A stretch of DNA of 64,000 nucleotides from the NCBI RefSeq assembly GCF_021730395.1, contig NC_069366.1:60680001-60744000 (forward strand), given 5' to 3'. The DNA comes from Mercenaria mercenaria (Eukaryota > Mollusca > Bivalvia > Venerida > Veneridae). The notes below the pieces were generated by a model. The model searched no databases, was not told where the DNA came from, and saw only the letters and a list, made by a program, of their open reading frames with translations. Both the position numbers and the translations under genes were made by a program. Position 1 is the first letter of the stretch; the number at the start of each line of letters is the position of its first letter. Positions 14,601 through 24,003 of this stretch are shown here, piece by piece.

Positions 14601-17600
14601 ATTTTTTTTCGGCAGAAGCAAGGCCTAACTAAACTAAAGGAACCAGCGTGGGAGCCATCTGGTCTAGTCGCGTAATGGCTGCCAGGTATTTGAACACTAA
14701 TTTTTCACTTGGCATGGCAACGGAGGTCTAAATTGAAGCTAGTTTCTGTTTAAATTTCATTGTGGGTGTATTTGTGACATTTTGGTAGGAAAAATGGGGG
14801 AGCAGGTTGTATTTGGTGAAGTCAAGCTCAATTTTAGTATGAGTAGTACTTCCAGGTCACAGCAGTGTGATTTTGATGTCAGTTTACAGTAAGCAAATGT
14901 GACCAGAAAAATCTCTCTTAGAAGATACATGACCCCTACTTTTCTCTTCATTTTATATCAGTTTTATCATAACTCTTTAAAGTAAGGATTTGTTCTCTGA
15001 AATGGGTCTAGTTATGTTTGGTAGCTCTTTAAAAAGTTCAGTTTTATATAGAATATATAGGGAAAACTATTTAGCTTATTGTGACCTAAATATATATTTA
15101 GTGTGTCGTAAACGTTGTCCTAAATCGTCATGATAGCTTCCGGTTGGGCATGCGCATACAAATATTAAGGTATACTACCTCCTAAATAACGATCCTTACA
15201 AAAACTAGAATCCAATTAAGCAAAACAATAGCAGACTTTGTTTGATTTTGAGAGATAATGAAAAGTGCAACACCCCCTCACACCCTAACATAAATGTTAA
15301 AATGTTTTCAAGTGTATGTTGATTTATCTTTCAGAAAGCAGAAAATGGTGTCAAATAATTAAAATTTATCTAAATTAAATAATAGATTTTTTTTGTATGG
15401 TTTAACGTCACACCGACACAATTACAGGTCATATAGTGACTGTTTCAGCTTTTGATAGTGGAGGAAGACCCAGAAACCCTTTCTTGCATTATTTCGGGCA
15501 CTTACTATTATTATTATTATACCAGATTTATATAGCGCCCTTTCAAGACATGATAAACGCGTTCAAAGGCGCTTTACATGTAGCAAACGCAGCCACACAT
15601 GGCGCGAAATTCATCCTTTACTAGTACAGACTCAGAGCGATATGACCAGAGGGACAGAGTAAGATAAAGCCCCCAGAACAGATAGAGAGAACAGATTACA
15701 GATACAGGCCTGTCCGGCTAACTTAGCCTAGCTCTTTGCGAATAGACAGTCTGGTTCTTTAACGTGTCCAGTGTATAGCACCGATACACGCGAAGCCGTC
15801 TTTCCTGAGAAGAACGAGTATAGGCCTCTTAGTTAGGTGGGAGACACTTAAGAGCATCTCAGAAATTTCCAGTGCCTGGACCGGGATTCGAACCCCTGAC
15901 CTCTGGATTGACAGTCAAGCGTGTTACCACTAGACCGCCGGCCCACTTAGAACCACCAAGCTGGACCTCTTCCTCGCATTGAAGAATTTCAACCTTTAAA
16001 CAAGGTATCGAACCCACAGCGGCGAGGGACAATTGATTCAAAGTCATTGACTTTAACCACTTGGCCACGAAAGCCCCCGAAATATTGGAATGTATAACGT
16101 GACGCCATACAAAGAATGCAATCTTTAGATACTGTTAATTAAGAATAATAATCTACATCTACTTTACATATTCAAGAAATGCTGGCTATTGAAGTGTCTC
16201 CTGACATGTATATTTGTGGGAGTTGCAGCTTTTCTGTTTGTGTTTCTGGCTCACAACATGCAGTAAGTATAATTGTTGTTTTGGTTCCCCTTTATACAGA
16301 GTTCTCTTCCTGTAAACTTGGTAAATACTTGCACCGAAAATGACAACAGATAATTATAAAAACAAAACAAACCTATAGATAAGACCCTTTTGACGTATAC
16401 AATGCAACCAAGCAAAAATAATAGCGGACTCGGTTTGATTGAGTCTGTTTATGAGAGGTAATGAAATGTGCAATATCCTTCATACCCACTAGCACCGACT
16501 TAAGTGGAACCCTATTATTCATATACATTGAATGGACCCCATAATCACAGAGGACCAGACAATAAAAACAGCACTGAGTTCAGTCAGACTATAGACATTT
16601 TTTTAGAATAAAAATATATGTTCCGCACCAAACGTTAAATTGCAAAAGTCATTGCCATCTTTTAAATTTGTTTGATAAATAAATTGAAATAATTTTACTC
16701 ACACTTTACTCATTATTTCTGAAACTTAACAACGTTTATCGTAATTTTTAATTTGTTTTGTTTATGATAATTTCAGTGATTCAGAAAGTAAAATAGAAAT
16801 AGAAAATGCTGCACAACAAAGTAGCACAGCTGATGCAATGGAAAGTCCACAAACTGGTATTTTTTCATTTCAGATTTACAAAGCGATACTGCTAGTACAT
16901 TGTATTTAAAAGTATTGCATTCGTTTCAGTAAATCATATAATTATTTTTAAATTTTGAAAATTAAAAAAGAAAGACTTCAGCGAAGTTAAATCAAATAAG
17001 ATAGCTATCTGTTTATACATTTTGCTCATACTGTGGTAAAAGTGTTCCCACTGCCCCAGCCAGATTAGTTTCCTTGAAACATTTACATTAACACTCGAAA
17101 GTAGCAGGCTTTATTCAGACTTTATTTTTCCAACTTAGGTTTACAAATTAATTTTATGTACACGTATTTAATTAATCTACTTTCAGATAGGCTGATTACT
17201 AAAGTACTGACAGTGGAAAATGGGGGTTCGTATGGACTATTGTTGCAACCCCAATACTGTCCGATAGGAACATTTGCAATTGGATTTAATACGAAGTTAT
17301 TTCCTTTCATTATTTTTTCATTAGTATATATGGTAACGGTCTCTGTATGTATATCCATCCGTCCGTCCATTTGTCCGTAACACTATTGAAGGGATTTTAT
17401 TAAAACTTCACACAATGACAGAAGCATTAAGGGAAAGTGCCATGCACAAGAACCATTTAACTCTGTCTTGCTTACATATTGAATTATCTGTGTTTGTATG
17501 ATTTACACATGACACTTTTGTCTGGGCTAAAATTCCAGTCCTGTTGAATGGTTATAGTTAAAAGTTTGATTTATTCATAAAACTTTTGTAGAAGAAACAT

Positions 17601-19722
17601 ACCGGTTTGCATTAACTCTACCACACGCATTGAATGTAATACATGTATTGTAACTATGTTAAACCTAACCCTAACTTTATTATACACTCAGTACGCGCGT
17701 ACATCAAACAGGAGCGGATAAGTGTTAGCTTTGCCATGCTTACATTTTGAATTTTATCTCTTTATACATGTATGCTAATATAGTGTAACTTCCGAAAACC
17801 GAACGACCTCCGGACCAGACTAAAAGTTCGGTTTTTGGAAGTTTCCGGAATTCAGAAGTTTAAAAGTTTGTAAGCAATGTAGACTTGGTGCACAGGAGTT
17901 ATGTTTTCTTACACATAGGGTGTTGGAGATTATTATCCTTTTCAATTTTACAATTTCATTAAAAGTAAATAATTAGTCAATTAATTAATTAATCAATTAA
18001 TCAATTACAAACATTAAGGATAATAAATACATAAATAACAGATGTAAAAAGAAACAACATATCTTATATAATAGCATTTACGCAAATATTTTCCACTTAC
18101 ATTTTACTATCTTTGGAGTTTAATGTTGACACTGCATAGTTTAATCGATGTAACTAAATGAACTAAAACACCTACTTTACTTTCGTTCAAACATTAAAAA
18201 AGTTTTTCACACTAAGATATTTAATTTATCACGTTTTCATAAATTGAATACAAATGAAAGTAACCACTGATTACTTCCTTACTTTTGCATCAAATGATCA
18301 TTGTGATTATCTAGCGTGTCAAAATAAACGCCGGCCGCTGATAGGTAAACAAAAGAACATGTTGACAGCGTTTTTGGATTAACAGGTGACACTTTTAAAC
18401 CAGCAAAAATTTTATTGCTCGGTTTTCACAAGTCAATTTTAGTGTTGAAATATATAAATGTCCTTCAAAAAACGTCCGGTTTTCAGAATTCAGAAGTTCC
18501 AGTTTTCAGAAGTTAAAAATATACAGAAATAAGAGCAGAAAAAATCGGGACCTTGAGGTTCGTGCGGTTTTCAAAGGTTTTCGGTATTCAGAAGGTCCGG
18601 TTTTCGGAAGTTACACTGTACCCGTAAATATTGTCCGGAGCACGACGCCGGGATTTTGATATAACTGCTCACAATGACAGCGTACATAGCGAGGAAGTGC
18701 CCCGTACATATGAACCGTAACTATTCTATTTTGACTTCTTGAATTATCTGCAGACAACTTAATTCACGAGCGTGGCAAAGAAGTTGATAGTCATGTCCAT
18801 TTCCTTTAAAAGTCCGAAGAGAATTTTTAACTCACTGAAACACAATTTAAAAAAAATGAAAATGTAGTATCTTTCGTAAAGGAATTGAAACAATTCAACA
18901 GATGTGTTTTGGAGCGAAACGAGATTTTTCTCTCGAACGTTTATTTAACAGTTATTATATTATAGTACCAAGGCAATGAAGGAATCGACGGCGATGATAC
19001 GGCACTGAATGGCATAAGTCTTCTGTGTGCTGATAAGAATGGTATTCGGAAAAACAAGGACAGGCTTGTACAGTCTGAAGCAGATCCGTTGACTGGGGAT
19101 ATTTTCTGTCCAAAGAGAAAAGATGCTCCTCTTTTCTTGCAGAGATTTGTGCTTAAGGTGCATAGAAAGGTACAAATTATTTATTCCTGTATGTTCAAGT
19201 ACTTGCCTACAAATGTATGAAAATTGATTTCTATGCAATATGCATTTTAATTAATACATGTATTTAATCGGTCATAACATTATATGGACTTCAGCAGAAA
19301 TAGTAGTATTTGAGAACAGTCTTGTGTTGTATCGCTAGTTGTACACAAATAGATTCAGTGGAAATTTAGAAAGCAATTCTATTGTAGTTTTTTTTACCTT
19401 TTCCGTTAAATCACATTTGACACTTAACTGTCTTCAATCATTTGGAAAAGACCGACTTTAATTTCAGGAACAAAATGCAAATGACGCCATGGCAACAGAA
19501 ATCCAATTTTCATGTCGTGATTCACAGTGGTTCCATCATCCTCATAAATTAGGAGGTCATATTGCCGGAGCCAAAAATGGTGAATATGGACAATGGAGTA
19601 AAAAGTGTCCGAAAGGCTCGGCAGTATGTGGTATCCAAACTCGAATTGACGGTCATCTACCAAAGGGCAATAGCACTGCTCTAAACGACGTTCGTCTTTT
19701 CTGTTGTGACTCTAAAAGTTAA
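5605..19722 (+). CDS. VMO1-domain protein A, membrane-anchored (six exons, one weak splice donor)
   Basis: Proposed coding exons: 5605-5730, 16177-16262, 16777-16856, 17187-17296 (or to 17323), 18966-19169 and 19468-19722 (stop included). The product is about 286 residues (295 with the longer exon 4). Order: 42-residue N-terminal segment ending DW; a hydrophobic helix (KCWLLKCLLTCIFVG then AAFLFVFL); a Gln/Ser/Glu-rich stalk; then three VMO1 repeats, with QYCPIGTFAIGF, DDTALNGISLLCAD and [16 protein letters not shown] as landmarks. The last repeat ends in LNDVRLFCCD, as in chicken VMO1 (NNVRFFCC). Phases (0,2,1,0,0) match B and D. Oddities: intron 1 is 10.4 kb and full of repeats, so linking exon 1 is inference; the stalk is 80 nt against 176 nt in B-D; and no GT follows ACGAAG at 17296, where B-D have AAR|gtat. 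In-frame donors exist at 17324 (gtatat) and 17333 (gtaacg) and would add 9 or 12 residues. An upstream in-frame ATG at 5557 is an alternative start. Confidence 0.65.
5955..6150. repeat. cluster of about nine 'AAATGTCGCAA' motifs
   Basis: Irregularly spaced (15-30 nt) direct copies of TTAAATGTCGCAA and close variants, in intron 1 of gene A. Spacers are short and unequal, often containing CACC. It is a degenerate minisatellite; no RNA or protein function is evident. Confidence 0.8.
6701..7583. repeat. exact 34-nt direct repeat flanking an 815-bp segment
   Basis: The segment starting GAGAAAGGAGGATAATGTGG occurs identically at 6701-6734 and 7550-7583. Between the copies is a stretch ending in the GTCCGTCCGTCC / GGTCAAGGTCA repeat. 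LINE coding sequence begins right after the second copy. It could be a long insertion-site duplication, a local tandem duplication or an assembly artefact. Confidence 0.75.
7262..7549. repeat. interspersed GTCCGTCCGT / GGTCAAGGTCA repeat
   Basis: Starts at 'tacgcccgaagggatgtatt', then a Pu/Py run of TCCGTCCGT units (7315-7355), then 'cttggcacacatattcac' and 'ttcaaggtcaaggtcacac'. A related element lies at 60910-61450. No protein coding is evident. Confidence 0.7.
7584..8110 (+). mobile_element. 3' end of a non-LTR retrotransposon (LINE), truncated
   Basis: An open frame runs from 7584 to the stop at 7943-7945. It encodes the C-terminal end of a LINE reverse-transcriptase protein: FRSSSHNLMIEKGRH, then a CPYCEAIIEDEFHLVFICPL zinc-knuckle-like Cys/His motif. 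After it comes an AT-rich 3' region ending in a GAATT microsatellite tail near 8093-8110, a usual LINE ending. The 5' part (endonuclease, RT core) is absent, as in a 5'-truncated insertion. It lies in intron 1 of gene A, same strand. The family is not assigned. Confidence 0.7.
8395..8482. repeat. minisatellite of AGCCAGAGT units
   Basis: Short tandem units AGCCAGAGT with T/TTC spacers form a higher-order unit of about 31 bp repeated two to three times. It is inside intron 1 of gene A. Confidence 0.8.
8483..14332. other. intron 1 of gene A, middle part: AT-rich, no exon seen
   Basis: Open frames here (for example 8739-8927, 9612-9794, 11285-11560) have no recognisable domain and AT-rich composition. 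Local features are an (AAAT)n tract near 12710-12735 and a local tandem duplication at 12835-13140. Confidence 0.5.
12835..13140. repeat. diverged two-copy tandem duplication, about 195 bp
   Basis: 'aaatggaagcaat' recurs at 12845 and 13038, and 'acttcacgaggttataaaat' at 12917 and about 13110, giving a 190-200-bp period. A similar 'aaatggaagcaag' pair lies near 11305 and 11509. A non-coding repeat in intron 1 of gene A. Confidence 0.6.
14333..14420. repeat. 88-bp palindromic element (hairpin)
   Basis: Arms of about 37 nt, starting GAATTTATTAAACTCGTTGA and ending with its reverse complement, surround a loop of about 13 nt (tcggcagagcctc). The arms differ by about one indel. It looks like a small foldback element. 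Confidence 0.85.
15505..15947 (-). mobile_element. tRNA-derived SINE, nearly complete
   Basis: Read on the minus strand, the 5' end is tRNA-like (from about 15945): GGTCTAGTGGTAACACGCTT as box A and GGGTTCGAATCCC as box B. A conserved body follows, then a 3' end ('gcgctatataaatctggtat') with an ATA-rich tail. The same body is at 42969-44078 (plus strand, interrupted), and the 3' end alone recurs near 28386. Pol III-type SINE in intron 1 of gene A. Confidence 0.85.
15955..16080 (-). mobile_element. second tRNA-like SINE head, adjacent
   Basis: The reverse complement starts GGGGCTTTCGTGGCCAAGTG, continues with TTAAAGTC, and has GTGGGTTCGATACC as box B. The same head occurs at about 28930-29022 and, decayed, at 54755-54830. 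It resembles a Ser/Leu-type tRNA but has no tRNA body, so it is a SINE head, not a gene. Confidence 0.7.
16410..16620. repeat. copy of a family repeat ('GGTTTGATTGAGTCTGTTCA')
   Basis: An interspersed repeat of about 230 bp. Landmarks: GGTTTGATTGAGTCTGTT, 'gtaatgaaatgtgcaa', 'cactagcaccgacttaag' and 'gaatggaccc'. Copies lie in the matching intron of B (25145-25375), C (34830-35055) and D (46985-47270), so it was probably in the ancestral gene; others are at 37095-37545, 43238-43956 and 56850-56985. Confidence 0.75.
17781..18618. mobile_element. 838-bp DNA element with terminal inverted repeats, in intron 4 of gene A
   Basis: The left end TAGTGTAACTTCCGAAAACC matches the reverse complement of the right end (CAGTGTAACTTCCGAAAACC). 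TA flanks both ends (17779-17780 and 18619-18620). Sub-terminal copies of 'ccggttttcagaattcagaa' occur inside (18475-18520). No transposase is present. The CAGTG-type end and TA target fit a Tc1/mariner-pogo derived non-autonomous element. Confidence 0.8.
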
Positions 19723-20139
19723 AGTGAAAGTACCATGTTTTATATTTCGTACAAAGTATATACATGTGCATGCTTTTAACAGAAGATAGATGGACTGTGT
19801 GATTTGTATGCAGCATTATCTTTATTCAGATTCTTATGTATTCATGAGTGCAATTCTTTCCTTATCATGAATTCAACATTTACGAAAGCAATAAGTAACA
19901 GTTACCTTCGCATCACTTTACTAAACTGTGCCCGTCCAAAGTGTTTATTTACGCATTGTATCCTTCCTGATGTATTTATTTAATGTTTGTTCCGAAATGA
20001 TTACAAATGTTGGATGGCAGAGAAAAAGTTTTTATGAATATTTCTTTTATATAACTTAATGCTTATAGTATAATGCGTATAGTTTATTGGTAAAATCAAA
20101 TCTTGTCATAATCACAGAAAAGCAATTTCATTATTTTTG

Positions 20140-20145
20140 AATAAA
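20140..20145 (+). promoter_or_regulatory. candidate poly(A) signal of gene A
   Basis: AATAAA lies 418 nt after the gene A stop codon. It is the first canonical hexamer I see downstream. Context is AT-rich, so chance occurrence is possible. Confidence 0.4.
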
Positions 20146-20674
20146 TATGTTTTTGTATGTGTTTTATAGGATTAGGTAAAGGTTGGTCTAAAGGGTGAGT
20201 AAGACCTTTTTATAAATGCACAAGTGTACACAATTGATGGAAGCAAATTATTGTAACAGAACGACTCGTTACATTATTTTAAAACATTTTGTAACAGACG
20301 CCAATAGATTGTTCCAAATCTTGAACATGTATATTATTTTATGGGACAGACTTTCCTTTTTTGCACATCTTAATTGTCGTGAATTAATCTTTGTGATGCA
20401 TGGTATCTTTTTTAAAACATAGTTGTTGTTATACTTAGACTTCTATAATTTGAGACGTGTTTTTCGAAGAAATAATTATCGATTGACTGTATGATTGTGT
20501 AGATGTGTGAATGTACATGGACTTTAATTGAAGGCCATACTGGATAAAAGTTGTATACTATTTGTATTTGTACACTTAAAAGTACCGCACAGTATTATGG
20601 CGTTTTTATTTTTAGGCACATGTAAATAAACAGTAAGTACTTAGCAATCTCTTTTAAAAGGAAAGATATTGAAA

Positions 20675-20765
20675 GGAGGCTTGGTGGCGCAGTAGATTGA
20701 GTGGATAGACATGTAATCATTTTGTAGTGATAGTCTTAATGGTTCGAACCTTCCGTCCGTCATTT
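20675..20765 (+). mobile_element. tRNA-like SINE head
   Basis: 'ggcttggtggcgcagtagat' followed 50 nt later by 'atggttcgaacc' looks like Pol III boxes A and B, and a T-rich stretch follows. Stems of a functional tRNA are not evident. A minus-strand tRNA-like box ('gggatcgattccc') also lies at 21008-21070. Confidence 0.45.
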
Positions 20766-21663
20766 TTTTTATTTTGTATTTAATTTATGTACTTTGTGTA
20801 AGTTTGTTTTTCTGTGATTTCTACTTTATTCACGAAAGCCTTAAAACATTAGATCATATTAAAGAAGAAGCATATATATAAACATGAATACGTGTTGACA
20901 ATGACATATATAAGTTAGTGAACAAGTAATAGATCAACAAATTTTTGCTGTTTTCTTTGAATCGTATTGAAAAAAGAAAAAGAAATTTAATACAGTTTTC
21001 AAAATACTTTTAAGGGTCCGGGAATCGATCCCCCGACGAAAAAGTATAAGACGGATACGAATACCGCTCGGCAAACGAGGATTTACTATTCGCAGCGTAA
21101 ACGTTGTATATTGAATTAAATTTATGTTATTGTTATGTTTGTTTACATTTCAAAACGCTTTATTACTGTGCGATACCTGTAGTATGTAACCTTCAGAAAA
21201 TAAAGTTATTATCATTATTGTTACTTAAAGCGTTGATTACGCAATTCGTATGACAATAGGCCTAATACCGAAACCGATGTATTTAAACCTACTGGCTAAG
21301 TGCGTAAATCGAACATTGAATTATGAGATCAGATACTTAATTACTTAATCCCATGATGAATATACAAATTATACATAAATGATGTACAGTGTCAAACAGT
21401 TACAGAAATATATTCTTATTTTTATTTAACTGGCATGGAAATTACATTCTGTATACTACTGTAAGAAAGTGCAGGGTCCTCTTACTTTACAATATTTCCA
21501 ACTAAACTCAAAATGTCCTTTTATTCGTCTTATTGCATTTTGGCAAATTCAAAGGTAGATTCTGATGAAGAATTTATTTAGATAGCACTTTAAAACTCAC
21601 ATTATTCACGCATTATGATATCTTTAAGACATATAGTATATGCATGTATGAGGATGACAACTC

Positions 21664-21958
21664 CCTTTTTGTTTGTTTGTTTGTTTGTTTGTTTTGGGTT
21701 TAACGCCGTTTTCAACAGTTTTTCAATCATGTAACGGCGGGCAGTTAACCTAACAGTGCTCCTGAATTCTGTACCAGTACAAACCTGTTCTCCGCAAGTA
21801 ACTGCCAACTTCCCCACATGAATTACTAGAGGTGGAGGACGAATGATGTTAGACACAATGTCTTTTATCAAATCGTCACGATACGTCCCGCCCGGGGAAC
21901 GAACTTGCGACCCCGCGATCCGTAGACCAACGCTCTCCCTACTGAGCTAAGCGGGCGG
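21664..21958 (-). mobile_element. tRNA-derived SINE, full length, (CAAA)n tail
   Basis: Read on the minus strand: a CCGCCCGCTTAGCTCAGTAG head with box A, box B near GGTCGCAAGTTCGTTCC, a body with 'cttgcggagaacaggtttgt', then 'ctgttgaaaacggcgttaaa' and a (CAAA)n tail. Its tail region is repeated at 53967-54066 (plus strand) and a partial copy is at 58530-58672. Confidence 0.85.
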
Positions 21959-22254
21959 ATGGCTTCTAGAATAAAAACAGGCGATTACTACAAAACAAAA
22001 ATAGTTGAATAGCATTGCGCAAAGCAAACGCAACTACAGAAACACCGAACTGTATTGGAGAAGATACATTTTGATCATGATGGAAAAATAGCGGTACGGA
22101 CAAAAACACATAGTTTCATTGGGTGTACACTACGGTAGCGCTGTCAGACGGATTGAGTGACGTTACGCTCTACGTATAGAATGCACATAGTTAATGAATT
22201 GTTTTAAGGTTTTGGTTGTAATCTCGTACACATGAAGGCGAGGACGCCACTGTA

Positions 22255-22690
22255 GTTTATGTTAGTAACTTTTATTTGTTATATAAATATTCTTCTAATT
22301 CGAAGTAAGTTCCAGCAAAACGATATAAACATCCATAGGATGTGGCTCGGGTGATATCCACGTCTAAATAGATATAATATCATTTAAATTTCCAAAAATA
22401 ACGTTTCTACATGCGACTTATTATTAGCATTTTCCTTTTTTTTTCCTCTGAATAAATGCATCTGATAATTTTTGAATGCAACAACAACAAAAAAAAAGAA
22501 GCGGGTTTACAAGTACAAAAGTACAGGACTGTTTTATTGACACCTTTCCAGCAGGTAAAGTATGTATTCGAAACACTAAAATGTATCACACGTCAGAAAA
22601 TCCCAAACATCGTTAAATATAATAATATAATTTATTCTATACCTATTTTATCTATCCAATCGCGAACGTTCATTTGCAACACGTGACCGT
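22255..22690 (+). repeat. duplicated 5' flank of gene B
   Basis: About 330 bp beginning 'ttatttgttatataaatatt' match 32398-32765 upstream of gene C. The end portion ('tttccagcaggtaaagtatg') also matches 29340-29440, and the middle matches 45600-45760 upstream of D. It marks the left part of the duplicated gene unit. Distance to the first B exon is about 1.3 kb because other repeats intervene. Confidence 0.75.
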
Positions 22691-23219
22691 ACAATATATT
22701 ACGGTATTTGGATGCACGTGCGTACAAAAATCCTGTATTTTCTGTATTTGGACGCACGCGCGTACATAAAATCCTGTATTTTCTGTATTTGGACGGTTCA
22801 ACAGTCCCATGTTAAACATACGATAAAGCCCGGAACGCGTGAAAATGTTCCGAATGTAAATCGGATGAAGTAGCTCTATGTACAGGGTTTGAGTATGCGT
22901 CTTGAAATCTTGATTTAATTTGAGTTTTTTTTTTGTTTACAACACACAGAAACGATTCAAGGGATAACACTGCTATCTGATTTAGATATTAAAACGTTCG
23001 TTAATAATCAAAAACTTAAAAATACAGTAAAAAGGATCATCAGATGTTGGAATATTTGAAAAGTCGCTTAAAGAAGCCGTTCCGGACGAAACCTAGAAAT
23101 TGGTATCAGCCCTGACTGCTTGAGTAGCTACCTCAGCAGTTTTTATTTAACGGTTAAGAAACAAAATAGAGAAGATTATGAATGGCAACGGACGGGCGGT
23201 CAGCATTCAAAACATGTCT

Positions 23220-23520
23220 GCTCTATAATTCAGTTTTGGTCGGATCTTCACCAAACTTGCTGACAATGTTTGTGGGCATTACATCTCGGCCAATTTCGAT
23301 AACCAGCCAAATTGTACCAGGCACTCTTTGATTATAGTTCTTGAATTACTCGAAAAACGGGGAATTTAGCCTTGTCCGCTCTTTTAAGCCGAACAGTTAT
23401 CATCCGATCTTCACCAAACTTGCTGACAATGTTTGTTGGCATATAATATCTCAGCCAAGTTTTATTACCACCCAAATCGCCAAATGGCTGTTGTAGGGAG
23501 GTTGCACCATAAACTTTTTT
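23220..23520. repeat. two diverged units of about 173 bp
   Basis: 'gatcttcaccaaacttgctg' recurs at about 23236 and 23409, each followed by 'acaatgtttgtkggcat' and a 'tctcrgccaa' phrase. It is an interspersed repeat upstream of gene B. Confidence 0.7.
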
Positions 23521-23742
23521 TAATGATGATACGCAGAAAAAAACAACATTCAATGAATTACGTATGAAGTGAAATAAATATAGAATAAAAAGATTATTTA
23601 AGGTCTACCATTGTTCTGTATAATATATATTTGCACTCACACCAAGCTGGGAAAAACTATAAAAGGCAGGAATACAATATTCAGTGAAACATTTTTAATT
23701 TAAACTATTATTATAGTAAGATAAAATAGATATAGAATAAAA

Positions 23743-23905
23743 AGGTTATTTAACATTGTACTGTACAATACGAGATATATTTTGACTCGTACCCAGCTGA
23801 GAAAACCATATTGAACTCGCCTAGCGGCTCGTCCAATATGGTTTTCTCAGCTGGGTACTCGTCCAAATATATCTCCGTATTGTACAGAACAATGTTAAAT
23901 AACCT
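23743..23905. repeat. 163-bp palindromic element just upstream of gene B
   Basis: Long inverted arms beginning AGGTTATTTAACATTGTACT on the left, with the matching complement at 23905. A second inner pair is 'cccagctgagaaaaccatat' and its complement. A few mismatches separate the arms. It ends about 100 bp before the first supported exon of gene B, so it may sit in the promoter. Confidence 0.85.
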
Positions 23906-24003
23906 AATAATATATAACGTATTACGCAACATAATTATTTATCAGTGCGCAAAAAACGACAGTCAGTGCTTCTAAAGGCGTTTCTTTAGTAACTTTAGAA
24001 ATC

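Noticed and set aside
19424-19663. Minus-strand frames antisense to the last VMO1 exon (also 35646-35942 and 48325-48531)
   Set aside because: Shadows of the conserved plus-strand exon.
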